The position numbers were made by a program, and so were the translations under genes. Below, piece by piece: positions 1 to 11,000 of a stretch of DNA of 64,000 nt. The notes under the pieces are model-generated. The model was given only the letters and a program-made list of their open reading frames with translations. It did not search any database and was not told the DNA's origin. Position 1 is the stretch's first letter; each line of letters starts with the position of its first letter. This stretch comes from Telopea speciosissima. Lineage: Eukaryota; Streptophyta; Magnoliopsida; Proteales; Proteaceae. Location: contig NC_057923.1 of NCBI RefSeq assembly GCF_018873765.1, positions 9,188,413 to 9,252,412 on the forward strand, read 5' to 3'.

Positions 1-732
1 TTGTTAACTTTTTTTTTTTTGTGGTTGTTTTTGCATGTTTCATTGGGGTCATCCTCTTTTGCTAGCCTGTTTGGTTGTTGTGTTGTTCTTTTCTTCTTCT
101 TCTAATATATTTTTTCATTCACAACCCAAAAAAAAAAAAAAAGTCTGTTCCCACTCAGAGTTGGGAAAATGCACAGTAATGTCTAGAGTATCGGTACACA
201 TGTATGGACATACACGGGGTGTGTGTGAATACAATCTGGAGTAGTTGATTGAATTAAATATTTTAAATTTGACATGTGGTTAATCTAGACCATGTCCTCT
301 TTATCCAATGGTTGGAATGGACATGTCATCTATCGATATGGCAGCATAGATGCCTTGTGGCATTTGGAAAAATAGCAATAATTCACCTATTTTTTTAATA
401 TGCTGGGTTTTGCTTGGTGTAACCAAGCACCAGTTACCCTTACCATGTAATAAGGGAATTTTTTGGTATTCTAAATTGTGAGACTGATATCAGGTCATAA
501 TGAATTTTGTCTTTTCCTTGGTGACAATTTGGTGTACACCAGGATTCTGTTGCAGAGATTATTCTCTTTTTTTTTATTTGTTTCCTCTGGGAGCTACTTT
601 ATGTTGATCCGATTGCACTGTCTTGCTGGTTTGCTTGGTTTCCTTTGTCAATTCTTCCCACTGTACATATCTGTCTTGCGTCAAGCTTGTTATTTCTTCT
701 CTTACAGCAGAAGATTTTGTTATATTGAACAG
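1..732 (+). other. Intron 3 (3' part) of TNL-A
   Basis: No exon is visible here. The stretch from about 390 to 732 is clearly related to the end of TNL-B intron 3 (about 13,820-14,374), including the run ending in TTGAACAG just before the LRR exon. TNL-A has two extra bases (GTTATATTGAACAG against GTTATTGAACAG), which would break a reading frame but are harmless in an intron. An open frame runs through 478-732, but this comparison shows it is not coding. The TIR, NB-ARC and first LRR exons of TNL-A should lie upstream of the window. Confidence 0.75.
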
Positions 733-3013
733 ATGACTGAGGAGCTTCAGGTTCTGAATCTCTATGGTTGCTATAACTTAACTGCTACACCTGATTTCTC
801 TGAGCACTCAAAATTGGTAAAACTTATTCTTGAAGGTTGTACTGAACTGAGACATATCCATAAATCGATTGGGTATCTTAGCAAGTTACGTCACTTTAAC
901 CTGAGGAGATGTGAGAATCTGGAGGTGTTTCCAAATGAAATTACCAGGTTGAGGAAGCTGGAAACCCTTATAGTCTCTAGTTGCTACAGGCTGACAAAAT
1001 TACCCGATGACTGGAGGCCCATGAAGTCTTTAACTGAGCTTCTACTTGATAATACTGCCATAGTAAAACTACCTGATTCTATATTCCATCTTGAGAAAAT
1101 TGAGAGGCTTGATCTCAAAGGATGCTTGTCATTGAAGCAACTACCCATCTCCATCGGAAAATTACCCTCTCTAAGAGAGCTTACTCTTGATGGTTCTGCT
1201 TTGGAAGAAATTCCTGAATCCATAGGATCATTGAAAAATCTCGAAATACTAAGTTTGGCGAGCTGTAAATCAATCACTGCAATTCCTGATTGCTTCCACA
1301 ACCTGGCATCCCTACTGGAACTTTTTCTTAATGATATTTCAATCGAAGAACTGCCAGATTCCATTGGCTGTCTTTCCCATTTGGAGCACTTGTCAGTGAG
1401 TCGTTGCAGGTTCCTTAGCAAATTGCCTGCTTCCATTGGATTATTAGCATCTTTGGTTGAACTTCATCTGGATATGACACCAATCAAAGAACTGCCAAAT
1501 CAGATTGGAGACTTGAACATGCTTCAGAAACTTATAATGATTGATTGTAAATTGCTTGCCTGTTTACCAAATTCAATTGGAAAGATGTCAAATCTAACCA
1601 CTTTGATTCTACAAAATTGCATCTTAACAGAATTGCCAGAGTCCATATGTTTATTGGAGAAGCTTGAAGTTTTGAAAGTCAACAAGTGTAAACAACTCAG
1701 CCGACTTCCAGATTCAATTGGAAAACTAAGCAATCTGTGCCGGCTTCAAATGAAGGAAACTGCTGTAGCAGTACTCCCTGAAGATTTTGGGATGCTTTCA
1801 AACTTAAGGATGTTGAGAATGGCAAAAATGCCGTGTTATGAACGACCTCAAAATGTTGAAGCCCAAACAGAAGAAGGCCACCATAAGTCCATGGTTCTTC
1901 CTGCTTCTTTCTCAAATCTCTCTTTACTATATGAGTTTGATGCTTGTTACTGCAAAATATCTGGGGCAATTTCTGATGGCTTTGAGAATCTGTCATCATT
2001 ACAGACCCTGAAACTAGGCCACAACAATATCTGCAGCCTTCCATCTAGCCTGATGGGGCTTTCTGTTCTCACAAAACTTTCTTTACCGTATTGTGCAGAG
2101 CTCAAATCTCTTCCTCCACTTCCTTCCAGTTTGGTTTGTGTGGATGTTACAAATTGCACTGCACTGGAAACTATTTCTGATCTATCAAACTTGGAGAGTT
2201 TAGAAGAGTTGTGCCTTGCAAATTGCCAGAAAGTAGTGGATATTCCAGGCGTTGAATGTTTGAAATCCTTAAGAAGGTTGTACATGAGTGGTTGCACCAC
2301 ATGTCATGCAGTCGTAAAGAGAAGTCTCTCCAAGGTAACTCTTTGTCATGGCTAACATTTCCAAATTATGTATTTCTGGCTGAGTCCAATCTTGTTCGAC
2401 AACCTCAAAATAGTTAGGAATCATGTGTATGTTTGCGGGTCTCAAATGCATGTACATAAAAATCCATGGGCAAAAGGTTGTGCTTCTAATGAGATTTGTC
2501 CAATTGCAGGTTACTCTGAAGCAGATGCAATACTTGAGCACTCCAGGAAGTGAAATCCCAAGCTGGTTTGTTCCTGAAGTGCTGAGCTTTTCAAGCCTCA
2601 AGAACCGCAGGATCAAGGGTATAGTTATATGTGTTGTTATATCTCTTGACCAACAGATACAGAGACCGGATTCCCCTGGAATAGTGGACATTCGCGTAGA
2701 AATCCTTGATAACAGTCTCAGACAAAAGTTCTGTTCCACATTTTACTTGCCTGGAGTTCCAGAGACTAACGAAGATCAATTTTATTTCTGTCGGTATGCG
2801 GAATGGCATCCACTAGTTTTTTTCCTCCATGATGGCTATAAAATGCAGGTGACACGGCAGAACCCACCAATTTTTACAGGACTTGAACTGAAGAAGTATG
2901 GGATCCATCTAGTTTTTGAAGATGATGATGACTACAATGGTGATGAAGAATCATTGGATGAAACCCAACTCTCTCTTTCAGAGAAACTGGTGAAGTTTTT
3001 CAGCTCCTTGTAA
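733..3013 (+). CDS. TNL-A: TIR-NB-LRR disease-resistance protein, 3' part (LRR and C-terminal exons)
   Basis: Two exons, 733-2334 and 2510-3013, joined in phase 0 (AAG|GTAACT ... TTGCAG|GTT). The first codes for 534 residues of plant LRRs of the type LPxSIGxLxxLxxLxLxxC, about 20 repeats. The second codes for the 167-residue C-terminal domain that follows the LRRs in many TNLs (PGSEIPSWF near its start; C-JID-like), with a strongly acidic stretch FEDDDDYNGDEESL and the ending SEKLVKFFSSL. Family knowledge: LRR and C-JID regions recognise effectors and hold the NB-ARC switch. The frame is open throughout and nearly collinear with TNL-B, its closest relative in the window, so the visible part looks functional. 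The 5' exons are outside the window; the upstream extension of this frame to 478 is intron. Confidence 0.9.
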
Positions 3014-3787
3014 TTGGTTTAAAGCCTTGAGGTCGAATTCTTGTGAATTAGAGATGGAGCAATTGAAGCAGGAAATGGTACCCTCAAACCTTGGAAATCT
3101 TTCCTTCTCCTTCCCCTGTTCCTGTTGGCCATTGCTCTAATGTGCTTTCTATATTAGATTGTGTTGCTTTGTTTTCCCTCCACTATTCTTCTGAAAGGAC
3201 CATACTGAATATTTAGTATTTAGCTAATGAGGCACATGGGGAATTAATGTTCTACCCTTTGGCTCGTACTAGGAATTTGACAACCAAACTTGCTGCAAAT
3301 TTTCTAAGCGTCTCTAGTTCTTTAGAAGTTTAAAATTCTGCTTCATCTAATAAAATGTTTTACAATTATTATGAAAGACTAAAGTCCATCCAAAATTTCA
3401 ACTGCTGACTTGGAAATTGATGAATGGGGATGTTACTACTAGGGGTGATTTGAAGCGTTTTCGGGGCTAGCATAGTCTAATATTTGGTATCCAACCGGTT
3501 TCGTGGTGTTGACTAAGAGTGGAGTGAGCTAGATCCAATGTTTGTAAGTGATTATTAGCGTAATATTGGATCATATTTAACACACCGTAATGGTGTAGAC
3601 CTAAGGCATTAGAATTTGAAAAAATTTTAATTACAGAGAAAAAATACAGAAACTAATCATTATTTTTGCCATATTATGATGTTCTTTTCTTTATTTTTTT
3701 TTCACCTTCCAAACGTACTCTAAAGATGCAAACAAAGTTAAGTGAGGATGTAGAGACGTAAAGGAAGCCTGTCGATTTATGATGGAC

Positions 3788-4319
3788 TGGATAGGGAATT
3801 GCAGGAGATGATTTTTCAGAAAAAGAGCCACTGAAAGAGAAACCATTCGATTTTGGATTCGGCAATATTGCCCACACTACACCCAATCTCAAATGTTCTC
3901 ACATTTTAGTGTTCTAATAGGGGGTGGAAATGACCACCCTACCCCTACCCGAACACACTACCCAGGTGGGGTCCACCCCCTATTAGAGGGATTGGGGGAA
4001 ATGGACTGGGTAGGGAATTGTAGGGGATAATTTTCTTGAAAACCAATGCGCTGGCTTGATTCTGGGAAATTTATCTGCTCCATTCCTGCCTGATCCATTT
4101 ACCCAAGTCACTCTAATGGGGGATGGACCCCACCCAAGCTGTGTGTTTAGGCAGGGGGAGGGTGGTCATTTCTACCCTCTATTAGAACACTAAAATGTGA
4201 ACATTTGAGATTGGGTGTAGTGTGGGTAATATTGCCGAATCCATCACAAATCGAATGTTTTCGCTTTCAGTGGCTCTTTTTTCTGAAAAATTATCTGTTG
4301 CAATTCCCAGCCCGATCCA
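3788..4319. repeat. Foldback (MITE-like) inverted repeat
   Basis: The left arm (about 3788-3925) and the right arm (about 4178-4319) are reverse complements with some mismatches. GGATAGGGAATTGCAG at the left pairs with the CAATTCCCAGCCCGATCC region at the right, and the ACACTAAAATGTGA region pairs with TCACATTTTAGTGT. A partial extra copy of the arm end lies near 3998-4050. No coding capacity. The size and structure fit a non-autonomous foldback or MITE. I found no convincing target duplication. Confidence 0.6.
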
Positions 4320-4539
4320 AATTCCTAGTGCCTATAATAAGAGGGGGTGGATCCCAACCGGGCAAGAGTGGAATGGTTATTGTGCCCCATTGTTAGGAGA
4401 ACTGGACCGGGTAGGGAATTGGAGAATGGATCAACTACACGTACCAACAGGTGAAATTACACCTCAAAGCTAATCACATTTTAATTTTGTTTCCATAAAA
4501 ACCCCTCCTCCCCTTGTAAAATGGAATTTTTATCCTATG

Positions 4540-4715
4540 TAGTTACTGCACGGTGCAGTAACAGGAGTGGATAACGATTCTGTAAAACGTACATCTAAAA
4601 GCTAATCACTGCACATGGCATCTGTAGCCGCTGCCTGATGCAGCACTACACCGTGCAGTAACAAGAGAGGATAACGATTCTATAAAACGTACTTCTAAAA
4701 ACTAATCACATTTTT
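4540..4715. repeat. Diverged direct repeat pair with GGATAACGATTC core
   Basis: Two copies of about 57 bases, at about 4552-4608 and 4654-4710, share GTGCAGTAACA, GGATAACGATTC, TAAAACGTAC and CTAATCAC in the same order. The same core recurs near 41,270-41,455, so this is a dispersed repeat family. Confidence 0.6.
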
Positions 4716-5086
4716 ATTTTGTTTCCATAAAAACCTTTCCTCCCCTTGTAAATGGCAAAATTACGTCAGGTAATTGGCTCACACATGTACGCTCACCTAT
4801 TGGTACGTGGAGGAGAACCGAACTCGGGAATTGCAGGGGATAAAGATTTCCCTTTCTCTAGTTTCAATTTTCACTTCCTTTATGAGAGTCCATGAGTCTT
4901 CATGAGTCATAACTCCTCAGTCACGGCTATCGTGTCTTTCTTCAGAGCGTCTTTGGCTTTTCTCTGTGAAGCAACCGTCTACTGCAGGGGAGAGAATCCA
5001 TAGTGTCTTTACTGTCTTTGAGCCAGACTAAATTCCCATTTTATTTGATGTAAGCAGAGTGAAGGGAGAAGTATCAGAGCGGGGAA

Positions 5087-8000
5087 ATGGTGGAGGAGAT
5101 CCAAGAAGAATATTTTCCATCACTCGTCTTCCGATGGGACGTGTTTCTGAGTTTCAGAGGCTTCGATACTCGCCATAACTTTACTAACAGCTTATACAAA
5201 GAGCTCGTACGGAACAACATCCGGACCTTTCTCGACGATGAGGGTATGGATGGAGGAGACGATCTTGCCCCGAGCCTGTCGGCGGCGATCAAGGAATCAG
5301 CGGCATACATCGCAATCATTTCGGTGAACTACGCGTCGTCGAGGTGGTGTCTGGAAGAACTCGCACAGATTTTGGAAAGCAAGCGTCGGTTGTTTCCGGT
5401 GTTCTACAAGGTGAATCGTTCTGACGTCCGCAGGCAGAAGGGCCCCTTTGAAGATCACTTCCTACACCACGAGCAACGTTATGGGAAAGAAAAGGTCCGT
5501 AAATGGAGAAGAGCTATGGAAGAAGCTGGGGGCAAGAAGGGTTGGGATTCCAGTACCTGGTATTCTCCTTACTTTCCTTTATCCTGCTTTCCGTTATCCT
5601 TCTCCAGTCTCCCCCACCCTTTCGTGTGCCTTTCATGTAATACTGTAATTGAGTAATCAAAACAGTACCACACATAATCGAAAGGATAGCCGTACACGTA
5701 CATAATCCACCTCAAAGCTTATTTCCAATAAAATAAGCCCATTCTGGTGATTTAACTGCATCAACGTTTTTTCTTTTCATTTTTGGCTCGTGGTTTTGTG
5801 TGATTACGCGAGCATTAGACAATGTCAACCTGTTATATCATTAAAGCCGAGAGGGGGGGGGGGGGGAGGAGGAGTTGATGCAGTGAGCTTGCTCCATGGC
5901 CTAGAATGGTGAGTGCATGTGGTTGTTGAACACATAACCTTAGAAGGGCTTTCTTATATCTATGGCATCAGTGTCTGTATCGTTCTTGGCTGATACCGAT
6001 TGAATGTAATTCAAAACTGATTCACTTTTTGGTTGATACACCCAATCCGGATTGGATGTAATTCAAAACTGGTTCACTTTTTGGTTGATGCACCCAATCC
6101 GTATCTGTATTGATTACACCTTCCCCTTCCAAGTTCATAATTCAGTATCCTCTTGCCACAGGGTTCCTCTCCTATTATAAAGTGCCCCAGGATTAATATC
6201 CATGCTTAGAAGAAACACATCTCCATTTGCAATTAAGACCGCTCGTTATTGGTTTGAATGCTGAACTACTTTTAAGAGTGTTATATACTGATATAAAATC
6301 TTTCCTTTCTCCACAGGAAGTTAGGATGCATGTAAAATTGTAACATCACATGGGCAGAATACCACTGCACCAAATTGTATTTGATTTCCTGTCATTTAAT
6401 TTTATTTACATTAACTATGTGCTGATGTTAACTGACAGGAAGGAGGACTTACAGTTGATTCGAGACATAGTTAAGAAGATTTTGCCTAAAGTGAATAACA
6501 GTCCCCTGGGTGTGGCTAAATATCCTGTTGGTATCAATTTGCATGTATCAGAGCTAGTGGAGCTGTTAGACATGAAATCCAATGATGTCCGAGTTGTTGG
6601 ATTTCATGGGATGGGCGGGGTTGGCAAGACCACCCTGGCTAAGGCTGTTTACAATCGGATTACTGTTCACTTTAACTGTCGCTGCTTCATTCCAAATGTT
6701 AGAGACGCTTCGAGAAAACATAATGGTTTGGTTTCCCTTAAAGAGAAACTTAATCATGAACTTAATAAAGAGCACAGTGGAGGTGAGGTTATTACAGCTA
6801 TCAATAATATTTTTGAGAAGCGAGTTCTTATTGTTCTTGATGATGTAGATGATGTAGAGCAACTTCATGCTCTAGTTGGTAATAGTGGTTGGCTTTATAA
6901 AGGAAGTAGGATCATTATCACAACAAGAAATAAAGAAGTTCTAAGGGAGGAGTTTGTGAACTTTGTCTATGAGGTGAAAGAATTAAGTTCCTCTGAGTCA
7001 CTTCAACTCTTCAGTTATCATGCATTTGGAAGAGGAACACCGGTGGAAAATTTCTTGCATCTCTCTGAGCAAATTGTATCCCTCACAGGAAGACTACCTT
7101 TGGCTTTAGAAGTATTTGGTGCTTCAATGTTCAATAGGAAAAAGGAGAAGGAGTGGGAAGCTGCACTGGAAAAGTTGAGAAATATTCAACCAGCTAATAT
7201 TCAAGAAGTGTTAAAGATAAGTTACGATGGGCTAGATGAAGAAGCGAGATGTATATTCCTTGACATTGCATGTTTCTTTGTCTCAAAAGGTATGGAGATA
7301 GAAAGTGCTATTGATATATTTAAGGGCTGTGGTTTCAATGCTGAGGAGACAATCAAAGACCTCACAGAAAAATCTCTTATCAAGATTTTGGATGACAATA
7401 CCTTGTGGATGCACGATCAACTTAGAGATATGGGACAGACAATAGCTCGACAAGAAGACTTTACAAATCCTGGTAAACGTAGTAGATTGTGGGATCGTGA
7501 TGATGTAATGGCTGTTTTGGATTCTAAAAAGGTATGCATGATAACAATTTTTTTTTCTTAACTTGTGTTGACAAAATTCTCTATTGAAACTTCAGTAACA
7601 AAGATGAACCAATCAGGGTCTGATTAAACTACTAAGCAAAAATATGGCAAGGATATTTGGGCTGCCACAGTACTACAGAAGCCAAAGGAGGATGGTTAGC
7701 AATTATGTGATAATCAAAATATACACTTATCTCCTGGACGGGCTTCCCGATGGTTTTGTAAATAGTTCATTCTCAACATGATAAATTTTTAACTTAGCTT
7801 TCACCATCACCCCTAGAAACTTCATTGAGCATTCCAAACTGATATGATTGCTGAGACCACTTACGCAACTTTCCCAATATCGTTATTAGTGCATTCCGAG
7901 GGAGAGTAACACTGTGCCATCAATTGGCTGAATTTGGAACTACAAATCTCTCAAAGATGTGTCTTTCCTTGATCTAATTCCTGATTCCATCGTAAATATT

Positions 8001-11000
8001 GTCTCCGAGGAAACATCATCTGCTTCTGTAGCTGATCAATGAACCAATGATGTTTATGTTAGACGGGTGTTTATGTAAACAATATGAACATAAAACAGTC
8101 CTTGCTACTTATATAACCACTTGACATTTGTGTAGGTGGTTTAGCAGCTAACTCATGTGTCTCATACTGTTTCAGAAGTAACGACTGCAGAATTCCTTCT
8201 TTTTTTATTAGAAAATCCCTCAGAGGCGGATATTTGACAAAAGTAATTGGACTATTAATGTAAAATAATAATAATAAAAAAAAAAGCATAATGAGCTTAG
8301 AAGGTAACTGGAAAACATGCAAGCAGGTAGAAATTTTTGGGATCCCTCCTAACTCAAATAAATTAAATTGATGCCTTCTTCTATTTTTGGTTGCTCGGCT
8401 GCCCTCCACCCTCGAATCCTTCCCCCTATTTCATTACGACGTTGTTGCCACTTGGTGACCATAGCCATTACTTGTTATACTGATAACAATCTCTGTCCTC
8501 CATGATAATTAGTTGAAGGCAACATTCTAGTGCTTTCATTTAGCTAGGTGATGAGCCTTGTGGATGTGATTGTGCATAAGCTGGCTGTACAAGCTGAAGA
8601 TAGGCGATAGCATGCATTTGATTGTGTGGACCCATCTAAAAGGATTTACTGTTTTTTAATCTTCTCTTACCATGGCCAATACTTCTGTTCTCAGTTTTCT
8701 GAAGTTTTTCTTGTATGATTGGTTTTAGGGTACAGGAGTTACTCAAGGCATCATCCTTGACTTTGGAGGTATTTCAGAATCTAGAGAACTTGCTAAGATC
8801 AGCAACCCAACATATTCCATTATTACATGCTTGAAGGCAATCCTTGAGAACATTCTTGATTTTAAACGACAGAAAGATAAAGAGGTCAAGCTGTGCACTG
8901 TACCATTTCAACCAATGGTTAACCTTAGACTGCTTCAGATCAATCATGTGAAATTGGAGGGATCCTTGAAACATTTCCCTCCTGATCTGAAATGGCTACA
9001 ATGGAAAGGATGTCCTTTGGAAGTTCTTCCTTCTGACTTTTGTCCACGGAAACTTGCTGTCCTCGATCTCTCGGAGAGCAAGATCAAACAATTATGGAGC
9101 CAAAGACAGTGGTGGGGCCAGTACAAGGTAAGGTTCACTGATCAAGTCAAGCCTTTTTTCTTATATTTCGTTGTTTATGGTGCTGTGATTATAGTTTACT
9201 GCTTTGAGGAGCATGATTGCACTTGTTAACCTGATAGTTGAACACAAATGCTACCCCCCAAAAAAAAAATGATTCAAGCGGCTAACTTGATTTCTTTCCA
9301 TCAGTGCTTGAGGTTTTCGATTGCTGGTAAGATTTCTAACATCAAATGACCTAAACTTTGTCTATTGACCTGATAATCTGTGATGTAGACAGGAACCTTG
9401 TTCTTATCCTGTTATCCATTATCGTTTATTAACCATTTGGTCTGATCCATGTGGTTCTCAATCCCACAAACATTTGCAAATCCATTGGTAAAGTTCTCAA
9501 ATCTGATTATACAGCACTAAACTTGGTTTTAGTTTTATGACATTTTAGGATTGAATGAATTAGATTACCAGCATATCATCAGTCATTACTTTTTATTGTA
9601 AAACCAGAGGTTCACAACAAGATGATACTGTGAAGAATGAATTAAATCTCCAAATAGACCTGGAATGGTTATTGGTTAGGGTATTACAAGAGATAGAATA
9701 GTTGTTGTTTGGGTCTACATAAGAGTAAAAGAGTGAAAACTGAGGTGGTAAATAGATGGTGAAACCATGGGTTGAGTCTTAATTTATTGATGATAGACGG
9801 GAGTTCCCCTCATCACAATCCTATCTAGTCGAACATGGTTACAATTTGCTACAGTTTTAGGGAATTAAGGAGCTAGAATCTCATTGCAACACTTTCATGC
9901 TGTTAGCAAGGGCACAGGACTAACTTCCACTCAATATTGTTGAGATCAAGAGGTTGGCAATAAATACACATGGTGCCCTGGCCACTGAAACAATGACAGG
10001 TTGGCTTTTCATGATTTTGTTCAGGTGCTTAGATAGTCCAACTCCAGAGCGATAGGGAAACACGCATTTTATGTGCTCAACAGCTACATACAAATGGACA
10101 CCCACCTATTCCCAATCTTGTCTAGAGTAGCTATGATGCAACCAGATCTTATCAAAATACTTAAATTCCTTTCAGTGTTTTCAAGCAAAGGAAGAGAAGT
10201 CAATTGCAATCTGATTTATAGAGCAGTGATCAGTAAATTTGTGGAGACCTATGGGTCTAATCAATAGGAGAAAATCAGAAAAGGAGTTCAGTGACATTGA
10301 TGGAATATTAAGGCCAAAAGAAATATGTCTAGGTAATCAGTAACAGAGCAGTCTGTCTCTTTTCTTTACAGTTAATTATGGGTGGCCAAAACTTGTCCAT
10401 TTTGTGTAATTTTGATGATGTTTGAAAGGTTATTATATTTTAAATTTGTACTCGTAAAGTTGTGAATGATTTATTGAAATGGTATTTGTCTATGAAAGAG
10501 GTTTTCATTTTTTATATTTATTTTGTTTGAGAGTGTTAGAATATTGTACACCAGAATACCGTGGGGGTATTCTGGTCCTTTTGGGGTTATTTTTATGTTA
10601 TTAAGTGTTATTAGCTTATGTCGGCTATGTGGGTTTTAGTCCCACATCGCCTAGCTTCTATTATTTGTAACTTCTCCTCTATTATAAATAGAGGGGCCTT
10701 TCTATCATTTATACAAGCCATTCTATTATTTTATTTCCTCTCTCTGACCCACGGTTCAACCAACATGGTATCAGAGCTGGTCTGATCTAGGTTAGAGAGA
10801 GAAAAAATCCTATTTCTCCCTTCTTTTCCTCCAATCGATCTCTCCCTTCTTCTCCCTTTTCTCGGTTTTCTCCTGCTCCTGTTCTTCTTTTCAGCCCAAC
10901 AAAAGGGGCAGCACTAATGAGGTAAACATAATATCGATGATTTAGTTGTTGCCCCCCTTCTCTTCTATCGTTTTTATTATAAAAAAAACCTCTTGGAGCC

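Larger units (their letters stand above)
3014..5086. other. Spacer between TNL-A and TNL-B
   Basis: No gene is visible. The first 300 bases are the TNL-A 3' untranslated region and resemble the sequence after TNL-B (a shared stretch beginning GAAAGGACCATACTGAATAT). The middle holds a foldback repeat and a pair of diverged direct repeats, listed separately. The last 250 bases should contain the TNL-B promoter and leader; I could not pick a convincing TATA box. Confidence 0.6.

Noticed and set aside
478-732. Extension of the TNL-A LRR frame upstream to 478
   Set aside because: Comparison with TNL-B shows a 2-base difference in this stretch, and splice phases require the exon to start at 733; it is intron.
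984-2300. Several open frames of 70-150 codons on the - strand within LRR exons (also in TNL-B and TNL-C)
   Set aside because: They are shadows of the repeated LRR codons and recur at the same places in all three paralogues without protein features.
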